Below, piece after piece: positions 17,223 to 25,161 of a stretch of 64,000 nt of DNA. The DNA is from Sphingomonadales bacterium (GTDB lineage Bacteria > Pseudomonadota > Alphaproteobacteria > Sphingomonadales > Sphingomonadaceae). Numbering within the stretch: the first letter of the stretch is position 1; the number at the start of each line of letters is the position of its first letter. Below the pieces are notes generated by a model. The model was given only the letters and a program-made list of their open reading frames with translations. It was not told the origin of the DNA and did no database searches. Location of the stretch: contig JADKCA010000004.1 of the NCBI GenBank assembly GCA_016714795.1, positions 1 to 64,000 on the forward strand, in the 5' to 3' direction. A program made the translations under genes and the position numbers.

Positions 17223-17236
17223 AATCCCAACGCCAT

Positions 17237-17301
17237 CTTTGCGCCTTTGCGCCTTTGCGCGAACCAAAATCAATGTCGCGCAAAGGCGCCAAGGCGCAAA
17301 G
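17237..17301. repeat. Palindromic repeat, GCGCAAAGGCGCAAAG type (second copy)
   Basis: Same element as at 13348-13412: arms 17237-17262 and 17276-17301 with one mismatch. Its right edge (GCAAAGGA) provides the AAAGGA upstream of the ligI ATG. Confidence 0.85.
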
Positions 17302-17312
17302 GACATGTTTCA

Positions 17313-18188
17313 ATGGCTGATCGCATTACATCCTGGCACGCAGCACCCTCAAAGCCGACCTACACCCCGCCCCCCGGCGCAGTGGATGCGCATTGTCATG
17401 TGTTCGGGCCGATGGTGGAGTTTCCGTTCAGTCCCAAGGCGAAATATCTGCCCGATGATGCCGGGCCGGATAAGCTCTTTGCACTGCGTGATCAGCTCGG
17501 CTTTGCGCGCAACGTCATCGTGCAGGCGAGCTGCCACGGCACCAACAATGCCGCGACGCTGAACGGCATTGCGCAATCGGGCGGCAAAGCGCGCGGCGTC
17601 GCGGTGGTCGATCCCGCCATTTCCAGCGAAGAGCTGCAAGCTCTGCACGAAGGCGGCATGCGCGGTGTGCGGTTCAACTTCCTCAAGCGGCTTGTGGATG
17701 ACGCGCCCAAGGACAAGTTTCTGGAGGTCTCCGCGCGCCTGCCCAAGGGCTGGCATGTCGTGATCTACTTCGAGGCAGATATTCTTGAAGAGATGCGCCC
17801 CTTCATCGCCGCACTGCCTGTGCCGGTCGTCATCGACCATATGGGCCGCCCGGACGTGTCCCAAGGCCCCGACGGGGCGGACATGAAAGCGTTCCGCGCG
17901 CTGCTCGATTCGCGCGACGATATCTGGTTCAAGGCAACCTGCCCCGACCGGCTGGATGCGAAGAATGATCCATGGGACGATTTCGCCGCCGCCGTCCGCC
18001 CGCTGGTGGAGGATTATCCTGATCGCGTGATCTGGGGGACGGACTGGCCGCACCCGAACATGGAAACCAACATCCCCGATGACGGGCATCTGGTGGACAT
18101 GATCCCGCGCATCGCGGTGACAGCAGAGCTTCAGCAGAAGCTGCTCGTGACGAATCCGATGCGGCTTTACTGGCCCGAAGAGCTCTGA
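17313..18188 (+). CDS. ligI: 2-pyrone-4,6-dicarboxylate lactonase LigI
   Basis: Amidohydrolase-superfamily lactonase (291 residues) opening 2-pyrone-4,6-dicarboxylate to the 4-oxalomesaconate tautomer pool. Motifs follow known LigI: VDAHCHVFGPM (His27, His29), FPFSPKAKYLP, NVIVQASCHGT, GVRFNFLKRLVDDAPKD, VVIDHMGRPDV and WGTDWPHPN. The ATG at 17313 follows the AAAGGA edge of the repeat. Last gene of the rightward lig operon; its end overlaps the end of the convergent MarR gene. Confidence 0.96.
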   Translation: MADRITSWHAAPSKPTYTPPPGAVDAHCHVFGPMVEFPFSPKAKYLPDDAGPDKLFALRDQLGFARNVIVQASCHGTNNAATLNGIAQSGGKARGVAVVDPAISSEELQALHEGGMRGVRFNFLKRLVDDAPKDKFLEVSARLPKGWHVVIYFEADILEEMRPFIAALPVPVVIDHMGRPDVSQGPDGADMKAFRALLDSRDDIWFKATCPDRLDAKNDPWDDFAAAVRPLVEDYPDRVIWGTDWPHPNMETNIPDDGHLVDMIPRIAVTAELQQKLLVTNPMRLYWPEEL

Positions 18189-18601
18189 TCCGCCCGCCAC
18201 AAGGCGGACAAAGCGGGCAGCAGATGCGCGCGATGCTCTGGCGGAACGATGGCCAGCAGGCCTGAATCCTGCTCGTCCGAAACGCGGCGGGCCGAAGCCG
18301 CCAGTTCTTCTCCCGCCTCTGTGACGGCCAGCCCGAACGAACGCCCGTCGCTGCGGCTGCGCGCCACCAGCTTGCGCGCTTCCATCCGGGCGATGAGCGG
18401 CGCCATATTGGCGCGCTGAATGCCCAGCGCGCGGCACAGGTCTGACTGGGTGATGCCGGGATTGGCGCGGATCAACATCAGCACAGAGGCTTCCGATGTG
18501 CGCAGCCCCAACGCGCCCATGCGCTTCGCCATATCCTCCATCATCGCGGAAGACGCGCGGCGCAGGGCATAGCCGACAAGATCGGAGAGGGGGTCTTTCA
18601 T
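18167..18601 (-). CDS. MarR family regulator (hydroxycinnamate type)
   Basis: A 144-residue winged-helix regulator with the MarR layout: N-terminal dimer helix, DNA-recognition region (GITQSDLCRALGIQRANM) and wing (KLVARSRSDGRSFGLAVT). It is divergent from the enoyl-CoA hydratase/lyase and CoA ligase genes. In other bacteria MarR repressors in this position (CouR, FerC, FerR types) respond to hydroxycinnamoyl-CoA. The palindrome at 18646-18662 is the likely operator. The 3' ends of this gene and ligI overlap by about 22 bases. Confidence 0.88.
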   Translation of the reverse strand: MKDPLSDLVGYALRRASSAMMEDMAKRMGALGLRTSEASVLMLIRANPGITQSDLCRALGIQRANMAPLIARMEARKLVARSRSDGRSFGLAVTEAGEELAASARRVSDEQDSGLLAIVPPEHRAHLLPALSALWRADQSSSGQ

Positions 18602-18645
18602 CCGCCTGTGCCTAACACAAAGCGATTGCGTGCTGCAAACTGGAT

Positions 18646-18662
18646 TGCTATATTCAATAGCA
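18646..18662. promoter_or_regulatory. Palindromic operator TGCTAT-N5-ATAGCA
   Basis: Perfect 6-bp inverted repeat in the short divergent region between the MarR gene and the enoyl-CoA hydratase gene, lying immediately before the ribosome-binding site of the latter. Symmetry, AT-rich core and position fit a MarR repressor site. Confidence 0.6.
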
Positions 18663-18678
18663 TAAAAGGAGAATGACC

Positions 18679-19519
18679 ATGACCGACCGCGCCGAAGAAG
18701 ATACTGTTTCCTACACCGTTGAAGATGGCATTGCCTGGGTGAAGTTCAACCGCCCTGAAAAGCGCAACTGCATGAGCCCCAAGCTCAACCGCCAAATGGG
18801 CCGCGTGATCGTGGATCTGGAATTCCGTGACGATGTGAAGGTTCTGGTGCTCACCGGCGAAGGTGAGGCCTGGTCTGCCGGCATGGATTTGAAGGAATAT
18901 TTCCGCGAAACCGAAGCCGAAGGCCTGCACGCCATCCGTCGCTCGCAGCGCGAAGCCTACAACTGGTGGGAGCGTCTGCGCTGGTATGAAAAAACCGACC
19001 ATCGCCATGATCAATGGCTGGTGCTTTGGCGGCGGCTATGGCCCGCTGTTCGCCTGCGACATCGCAATTGCGGCGGAAGACGCGCAGTTCGGCCTGTCTG
19101 AAATCAACTGGGGCATTCTGCCCGGCGGCGGCGCCTCCAAGGTGGTGGCGGACCTGATGCCGCTGCGCAAGGCGCTCTACCACGCCATGATGGGCGAGAA
19201 TCTGACCGGCAAGCAGGCCGAAGCGCAGGGCCTTGTGACCGAAGCCGTGCCTGCCGATCAACTGCTGGCCCGCGTCACGACCATCGCCAACGCCCTGAAA
19301 GCCAAGGACGGCCATGCCCTGCGCGCGACCAAATGGGCGGTGCGCCGCATGACCGAAATGACCTATGACAATGCCGAGGATTATCTGATCCGTGCGCAGG
19401 AAGCGCTGCACAATTTCGGTGGTGTTGAAGCCCGCAAGGAAGCCACGCGCCAGTTCCTTGACGAAAAGAGCTTCAAGCCCGGCCTCGGCACGTTCGATGC
19501 GAGCAAAGTGAAGCGTTAA
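18679..19519 (+). pseudogene. ech: Hydroxycinnamoyl-CoA hydratase-lyase (Ech), frameshifted
   Basis: Crotonase-family enzyme that would convert feruloyl- or coumaroyl-CoA to the aldehyde plus acetyl-CoA. The sequence matches feruloyl-CoA hydratase/lyases (RPEKRNCMSPKLNRQM, GEAWSAGMDLKEYFRE, INGWCFGGGYGPLFACD oxyanion region, SEINWGILPGGGASKV). The frame is lost after WYEK at an A6 run (18989-18994): removing one A restores RWYEKPTIAMINGW and a complete protein of about 279 residues. The start at 18679 puts AAGGAG 7 bases upstream. Either a sequencing error or a recent mutation; the rest of the gene is intact. Confidence 0.85.
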
Positions 19520-19537
19520 TCTTCATACTTCCAAACA

Positions 19538-19601
19538 CGTCACCCCCGCGAAAGCGGGGGTCGCTATCCGGATGACGCCCCCCGCTTTCGCGGGGGTGAC
19601 G
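19538..19601. repeat. Palindromic repeat, CACCCCCGCGAAAGCGGGGG type
   Basis: Inverted repeat with arms 19538-19560 and 19578-19601 (GTCACCCCCGCGAAAGCGGG against CCCGCTTTCGCGGGGGTGAC), between the ech gene and the CoA ligase gene. May form a strong transcript hairpin. Confidence 0.85.
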
Positions 19602-19626
19602 CCTAGACTATAGGCAGAGACCAGCC

Positions 19627-21132
19627 ATGACCTTCTGTGACCCCATCTTCACCCATGCCCGCGCCAATCCCAACGCGCTTGCGGTCGTTGATCTCGAAAG
19701 CAACCGGCGCTGGTCCTATATCGAACTGGACCGGGCGGTGGATCGGCTCGCGGCATGGCTGGTGAGCGAATTTGGCTCGAACAGCGGCGTGCGCGTGGCG
19801 ACGCTGGCGAAGAATTGCGCAGAGATGGTCATCCTCCACCATGCCGTCGCCCGCGCGGGAACGATCTTCGTGCCATTCAACTGGCGGCTGGCCGCTGCTG
19901 AAATCGAAGCGCTGGCCGCCGATGCCCAGCCGGAAATCGTGTTCCACGATCCGGACTTTGCGCCCCCGTCTGCTGCCAAGCGGGCGCTGCCGACGGCGGA
20001 TATGCTGACGCTGGGGATGGATGGCGCAAAGCCGCCATGCGAAGCGCGGCGCCCGTTCGAGGATGTCGCGACGCTGCTCTACACCTCTGGCACCAGCGGG
20101 CGGCCCAAGGGCGTGATGCTGAGCGAATCGAACAGTTTCTGGGGCTGCGCCAACTTCATCCACGGCAATGACGTGACGATGCGCAGCGTGTTCCTGTGCG
20201 ACATGCCGCTGTTTCACACGGCCGGCCTTTATGCCGCCGCCCGGGTGCCGATCCAGGCCGGGGCGACCTTGCTGATCACCAAAGGCTTTGACCCGGTGAT
20301 GACGCTGGAGCGGATGACCGATCCGGCGCTCAAGGTTTCGCATTATTTCTCCGTGCCGCAAATGGCAGCGACGCTGTGGAACCAGCCGACATTCGACGCC
20401 AGGAAGCTCTCCGGCATTGTCAGCTGGGCGATTGGCGGTGCTCCCAATCCCAAGGCGCAGTCAGAACGGTTCGTGACGGCAGGCGTGCGGATTTCGGAAG
20501 GCTTTGGCATGTCCGAAACCGGCAGCAACTTCGCCATGCCCGCGCATGATCCGGCCACTTTGCTGCGCAAGGCGGGAAGCTGCGGCCTGCCCTTGCTGAC
20601 GGTAGAAACCAGGATCGTCGATGATGACGGTAACGAAGTCCCCACTGGCGAACGCGGCGAATTGTGGGTGCGCGGGCCTTCGGTCGGCATGGGCTATTGG
20701 AATCAGCCGGAACTGTCCGCAAAGGCGTTCATCGAAGGCGGCTGGTTCGTCACCGGCGACGCGGCGATGGAGGATGAAGAGGGCTTTTTCTACATCGTCG
20801 ATCGCAAGAAGGACATGTACATCTCAGGCGGCGAGAACGTCTATCCGGCGGAAGTCGAAGCCGCACTGGCCGAACTGCACGAGATTGGCGAATGCGCCGT
20901 GGTCGGCGTGCCCAACGAACGCTGGGGCGAGGTAGGCCGCGCCTATGTCATCCCCGTGCCGGGCAAGAGCATCACCGCCGAAGAGGTGATCGCACATTGC
21001 ACCGCCCGCCTCGCCAAGTTCAAAGTGCCGCAAAGCGCCGTCATCACCGATGCCATCCCGCGCACGGCTTCTGGCAAGGTGCAGAAGCATATTCTGCGCG
21101 CACGGGCGCTGGAGGAATTGGGGCTTTCGTAA
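19627..21132 (+). CDS. Acyl-CoA synthetase, probable hydroxycinnamate-CoA ligase
   Basis: ANL-superfamily adenylate-forming ligase (501 residues). Motifs: LLYTSGTSGRPKGVML (P-loop, about 150), GFGMSETG, VTGDAAMEDEEGFFYIVDRKKDM and PRTASGKVQK near the C-terminus with the adenylation Lys. Placed downstream of the ech gene and opposite the MarR gene, it most likely activates ferulate, coumarate or caffeate with CoA. Sphingobium FerA, as recalled, is a different ADP-forming type, so this is a non-orthologous solution if the role is right. The ribosome-binding site is weak. Confidence 0.82.
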   Translation: MTFCDPIFTHARANPNALAVVDLESNRRWSYIELDRAVDRLAAWLVSEFGSNSGVRVATLAKNCAEMVILHHAVARAGTIFVPFNWRLAAAEIEALAADAQPEIVFHDPDFAPPSAAKRALPTADMLTLGMDGAKPPCEARRPFEDVATLLYTSGTSGRPKGVMLSESNSFWGCANFIHGNDVTMRSVFLCDMPLFHTAGLYAAARVPIQAGATLLITKGFDPVMTLERMTDPALKVSHYFSVPQMAATLWNQPTFDARKLSGIVSWAIGGAPNPKAQSERFVTAGVRISEGFGMSETGSNFAMPAHDPATLLRKAGSCGLPLLTVETRIVDDDGNEVPTGERGELWVRGPSVGMGYWNQPELSAKAFIEGGWFVTGDAAMEDEEGFFYIVDRKKDMYISGGENVYPAEVEAALAELHEIGECAVVGVPNERWGEVGRAYVIPVPGKSITAEEVIAHCTARLAKFKVPQSAVITDAIPRTASGKVQKHILRARALEELGLS

Positions 21133-21152
21133 ACCGATGCGGGACGGGCCGG

Positions 21153-22514
21153 TCAGTCGACCGGCTCTCCCGCTATGCCCTCCGCCATTTCCGCATCGGC
21201 ATCGCGCATCGGCAGCAGCAGGAACAGCACCAGCGCTGCGACCGAACCCAATGACATCAGGAACGACACGAGCAGCAATTGCTCATCGCCCAGCGCCTTG
21301 AACAGGAAGCCGGCAATGATGGGCGAGCCTGCCGCGCCCAGCCGCCCGACACCCAGCACAAAGCCCGCACCGGTTGCCCGTGCATGCGCCGGAAAGCCGA
21401 GCGCGAAGGCTGAGTAATAGCCGACAATTGCGCCATTGGTGAAGAACATCGCCATGATGGCCGCCACGCGCCAGCCCCACATGGTGTCAAAGCCCCGGCC
21501 AAAGGCCGTGACCGCCGCAACGCCCAGCAGCAGCATCGCCACCGTCGGCCCCTTGATGTGCCAGCGCTTCATCAGGAAGCCGAACAGCAGCCCGCCCAGC
21601 GCGCCGCCGATATTGGCATAAGTGAGCACACTCGCCGCCTCTGGCTGCGAATAGCCCGGCGGATAATCGGCCACGATCTTCACGGCCCATTTCAGAATGT
21701 AATAGAAGGTGATGGTGTGGAACATATATCCGAACGCCAGCAGCAAAGTGACCGGACGCAGACGCGGGTTTGAGAGGATTTCGGTGATTTTGGGCTTGGC
21801 TGCGCCCGCAACAGGAGCCTTCAGCGCGGAGAGTGCGGGCTTTGCGAAGGCCGCCAGCGTGCGGTTGATCCGCTCCAGCGCATTCGCCGGGCGGGCTGCG
21901 TTCAGGAAGGCCGTGGTTTCCGGCACAAAAAGAGCCACCAGCGGGATCATGAACGCCGTCACCACGGCCCCGAACAGGAAGACGGCGCGCCAGTCATAGA
22001 CCTGCAACAGCCATGTTTGCGCCGCAAAGCCGCCAATGACGCCACCCAAAGGATAGCCGATGACATAGATCGCCATGGAGAGGCTGCGCCCGGCCTTGCT
22101 GGTGCTTTCGGCGGTCACCGCGTTGGTGGCAGCCAGCATGCCGCCAATGCCAAGTCCGGTGATGAAACGCCAACTGGTCAGTTCGCTCACGCCGGTGGCA
22201 GCATGCGCCATGTACATGCCAATCGCCATGACGACGAGGCAGGCCAGCATCGCGGGCTTGCGCCCCAATTTGTCGGCGATGCCGCCCAGCAGCACCGATC
22301 CGAATCCCATGCCGACCAGTTCGGCGGACAGCACGATGCCCAGCGCCTCGCGCGAAACGCCCCATTCCTTGGAAATGCCGGGAGCCGCAAAAGCGCTGGA
22401 GAGCACGTCAAAGCCATCAAGCGCATTGAGCGCGACCATCAGCCCGACCACCAGATACTGCCGCCAGTTCATGGGATTGTCGTCGAGTATCCGTTGCGGA
22501 TCCTGCTGGCTCAT
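21153..22514 (-). CDS. MFS transporter, aromatic acid:H+ symporter (AAHS) type
   Basis: A 453-residue twelve-helix major facilitator. The first helix carries ALDGFDVLSSAFA, matching the DGxD-type motif of PcaK/BenK aromatic acid permeases, and the loop 2-3 signature is GGIADKLGRKPAM. It probably imports protocatechuate, vanillate or hydroxycinnamates to feed the adjacent catabolic genes. It is convergent with the CoA ligase gene and about 40 bp downstream of the second MarR gene on the same strand. Confidence 0.88.
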   Translation of the reverse strand: MSQQDPQRILDDNPMNWRQYLVVGLMVALNALDGFDVLSSAFAAPGISKEWGVSREALGIVLSAELVGMGFGSVLLGGIADKLGRKPAMLACLVVMAIGMYMAHAATGVSELTSWRFITGLGIGGMLAATNAVTAESTSKAGRSLSMAIYVIGYPLGGVIGGFAAQTWLLQVYDWRAVFLFGAVVTAFMIPLVALFVPETTAFLNAARPANALERINRTLAAFAKPALSALKAPVAGAAKPKITEILSNPRLRPVTLLLAFGYMFHTITFYYILKWAVKIVADYPPGYSQPEAASVLTYANIGGALGGLLFGFLMKRWHIKGPTVAMLLLGVAAVTAFGRGFDTMWGWRVAAIMAMFFTNGAIVGYYSAFALGFPAHARATGAGFVLGVGRLGAAGSPIIAGFLFKALGDEQLLLVSFLMSLGSVAALVLFLLLPMRDADAEMAEGIAGEPVD

Positions 22515-22551
22515 ACTTGCTCCTCTCGTCCTGCCACTGTTCGCGGCCCGT

Positions 22552-23031
22552 TTATTCGTGAATGCGGGTCAGCATCTCGATCAGCTTTTCGATTTCCTTG
22601 TCGGTGAAGCGCGACTTGAGCCAATTCTCATGCGCCAGCACCGCTTCCTTGGCGACGCCCAGAACGCGGTGCCCCTCTTCCGTCAGATTGAGCGTCTGCT
22701 TGCGCCCATCGGTTTCCGATTTGCCGCGCACCAGATAGGTGCGCGCCTGCAAGCGGTTGACGATCGCCATCGTCGTTGCCCGGTCCATGCGCAGGCGCTG
22801 CGCCAGATCGGTCTGGGCAATATCGGGATGATCATCCACCAGCCACAGCACGGACACCTGCTTCTGCGTCAGTTCCAGATCAACAAATGTGTCCATGAAA
22901 TGCCGGTAGACCGCGCCATGCGCCAGCCGGATATGGAACCCCAGAATGTCTTTGATCGGCCCGATATCGGCGTCGTCCTCCAACGCCCCGGGCTGTGTCG
23001 TGATCGCGTCCAGATCTTTTTCCCTTGTCAT
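22552..23031 (-). CDS. MarR family regulator (second)
   Basis: A 159-residue winged-helix protein: helical N-terminus (DILGFHIRLAHGAVYRHF), recognition helix region (IAQTDLAQRLRMDRATTMAIVNRL) and wing (YLVRGKSETDGRKQTLNLT). ATG at 23031 is preferred to one six codons upstream. It is divergent from the lignostilbene dioxygenase gene and probably controls it and the transporter gene downstream, through the palindrome at 23049-23069. Confidence 0.9.
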   Translation of the reverse strand: MTREKDLDAITTQPGALEDDADIGPIKDILGFHIRLAHGAVYRHFMDTFVDLELTQKQVSVLWLVDDHPDIAQTDLAQRLRMDRATTMAIVNRLQARTYLVRGKSETDGRKQTLNLTEEGHRVLGVAKEAVLAHENWLKSRFTDKEIEKLIEMLTRIHE

Positions 23032-23048
23032 GCCAACCCTGCGGCGCA

Positions 23049-23069
23049 ATTGTTAGTGTAACTTACAAT
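23049..23069. promoter_or_regulatory. Imperfect palindrome between MarR and lsdA genes
   Basis: A 21-bp imperfect palindrome, ATTGTTAGTG at the left and AACTTACAAT at the right around a central T, pairing at 8 of 10 positions. It lies in the 60-bp divergent space and would overlap both promoters. Likely MarR operator. Confidence 0.55.
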
Positions 23070-23091
23070 CAGTGTCGAGAGAGAGGCAGCC

Positions 23092-24569
23092 ATGGCAAAT
23101 TTTCCCCAGACGATGAACTATACCGGGTTCAACACCCCTTCGCGGATCGAGGCGGACATTGCCGACCTTGTCCATGAAGGCAGCATCCCTCCCGAACTCA
23201 ATGGAGCCTTTTACCGCGTCCAGCCCGATCCGCAATTCCCGCCGCGTCTGGGGGATGACATCTCGTTCAATGGCGATGGCATGATCACGCGGTTCCACCT
23301 CCATGATGGCCAGTGCGATTTCCGCCAGCGCTGGGCAAAGACCGACAAATGGAAGCTGGAAAATGAAGCGGGAAAGGCGCTGTTCGGCGCCTATCGCAAT
23401 CCGCTGGGCGATGATGAGAGCGTCAAGGGCCGGTATCGCTCCACCGCCAACACCAACGCCTGGATTCACGGCGGCAAGCTCTATGCGCTGAAGGAAGATC
23501 GCCTGCGCTGGTGATGGATGCGGCCACGATGGAGACGGAAGGCTTCACCCACTTCTTCAACGACAAGACCGGCCTGAAGATGACGGGCCAGACCTTCACG
23601 GCCCATCCCAAGATCGACCCCAAGACCGGCAACATGATCGCGTTCGGATACGCGTCAACGGGGCTGTGCACCGATGATTGCACCTTTTACGAGGTGACGC
23701 CGGAGGGCGAACTGGTCCACGAAATCTGGTTCAAAGTGCCCTATTATTGCATGATGCATGATTTCGGGATCACGGAAGATTATGCCGTGTTCAACATCAT
23801 GCCGAGCATCGGCAGCTGGGAACGGCTGGAAAAGGGCCTGCCGCATTTCGGCTTCGACACGTCGATGCCCGTCTATCTCGGCGTCCTCCCCCGCCGCGAA
23901 GGCGCGACCGGGGATGACATTCGCTGGTTCAAGACGAGCAACAGCTTCAACAGCCATGTGATGAACGCCTTTCAGGAGGGGAGCAAAGTCCATTTCGACA
24001 TTCCGGTGGCGAAGAACAACATGTTCCCCTTCTTCCCCGATGTGAACGGCGCGCCCTTCAACGGGCAGGAGGCGATGAGCTACCTCACCCGCTGGACGGT
24101 CGATATGGCGAGCAACAGCGACGCCTTTGAAAGCGAAGTGCAACTGACGCAAACCGCCGGCGAATTCCCCCGCATCGATGATCGTTTCGCGGGCCAGCCC
24201 TATCGTTATGGCTGGATGCTGGAGATGGATTACCGGCGACCGGTTGAACTCAAGGGCGGCAGTGCGGGCGGCTTGCTCATGAACTGCCTCTGCCTGATCG
24301 ATCACCAGACCAAGACCGAGCAACATTGGTGGTGCGGGCCGGTATCGAGCCTGCAAGAACCCTGCTTCATCCCGCGCGCCAAGGACGCGGCCGAAGGCGA
24401 TGGCTGGATCGTGCAGATCTGCAACCGGCTGGAGGAACATCGTTCAGACCTGTTGCTGTTCGACGCGCTCGACATCGAGAAAGGGCCGATTGCCACAATC
24501 AACATTCCCATCCGGATGCGCTTCGGCCTGCACGGGAATTGGGCGGATGCGGAGGATGTGGGGTTGTGA
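23092..24569 (+). pseudogene. lsdA: Lignostilbene dioxygenase (carotenoid oxygenase), frameshifted
   Basis: Carotenoid-cleavage-oxygenase family protein (about 490 residues when repaired) that cleaves the central double bond of lignin-derived stilbenes to aromatic aldehydes. The four iron-ligand histidines are visible: FTAHPKIDPKTG, MMHDFGIT, FNSHVMNAF and GLHGNWAD. The frame breaks after LYALKED: inserting one T after 23499 (GAT-T-CG) gives the expected KEDSPALVMDAATME and joins the two frames. Start ATG 23092 has a GAGAGAGG site. All ligand residues are intact, so an error in the sequence is as likely as inactivation. Confidence 0.85.
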
Positions 24570-24778
24570 TCCGAACTCGGCGCGACCCGGAAATGCAGGA
24601 GTGCCTCTGGCTCTCTTGGTCTCATGGCGAATCCATTCAGCAGACTGGGCCTTTGCTGTCGCACGCATAGGAAATATCCTATATGTTCCCATATTGTTCT
24701 TGCCATTTTCCGCATCCGGCGCTAAAGGTCGGGGCGTCATTTCATCCTGTTTCTAGGGCTGGGTGGGGATGACGGGGA
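24570..24778. other. Gene-free stretch upstream of structured region; possible promoter
   Basis: No convincing protein gene is seen between lsdA and the convergent CoA-transferase gene (24570-25161). This first part contains an AT-rich island with a perfect palindrome ATAGGA-AATA-TCCTAT (24667-24682) and a possible -35 element TTGCTG (24653-24658) spaced 16 bases from TATCCT (24675-24680), reading toward the hairpin region that follows. Confidence 0.3.
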
Positions 24779-24965
24779 CGCTGCGGGGGGAGACTCCACG
24801 CAGCACGGTCGGCGCGGGAACGGGGTGCGGTTGCTCTTGAAAAGAGCCTGCGATCTCAAGCTCTGAACCCACGCACACCCGGACCGGCAGGATGACGGAG
24901 TTCGCTCCGTCTCTTCGGGGCAACCCGAAGACCATCAGGGGCTTTGGCGCTTTTGGCCCCCGATG
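24779..24965 (+). ncRNA. Candidate structured noncoding RNA
   Basis: Dense nested complementarity on the plus strand. A local hairpin GCTGCG/CGCAGC (24780-24785, 24799-24804) is followed by CGGTC/GACCG (24806-24810, 24882-24886) enclosing GGGGTGCG/CGCACACCC (24822-24829, 24872-24880; one bulge) enclosing GCTCTT-GAA-AAGAGC (24833-24847). Next come two perfect hairpins: ACGGAG-TTCG-CTCCGT (24895-24910) and TCTTCGGG-GCAA-CCCGAAGA (24912-24931). UUCG and GNRA (GCAA) loops arise only if the plus strand is transcribed. It does not look like tmRNA, SRP RNA or RNase P RNA by their core motifs. Ends are approximate; structure may continue to about 25020. Confidence 0.4.
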
Positions 24966-25161
24966 CGCAATCCAGGGGCCGGCATTGCAAAAGTGGCCCT
25001 CATGGTATGCAGACGGATTGAGCCCGGGGCCTTCAACAGCAAATCATTCCGCCAACCAAAGCCCGCGCGTGACCCGCGCCGACCGCCCCCTCCTTTGCCT
25101 CCCGATGCACAATTGCGCCCGGAATCCGCAGGCTTTTTGCGTAGGCGCGACTGTGAACGCC

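Noticed and set aside
13348..17301. CRISPR-like array from the GCGCAAAGG repeats
   Set aside because: Only two palindromic copies about 4 kb apart, with no regular spacers or cas genes.
24779..25161. tmRNA, RNase P RNA or SRP RNA in the gene-free region
   Set aside because: No tag-coding stretch, no GAGGAAAGTCC-type core and no GGAA-loop SRP motif seen on either strand.
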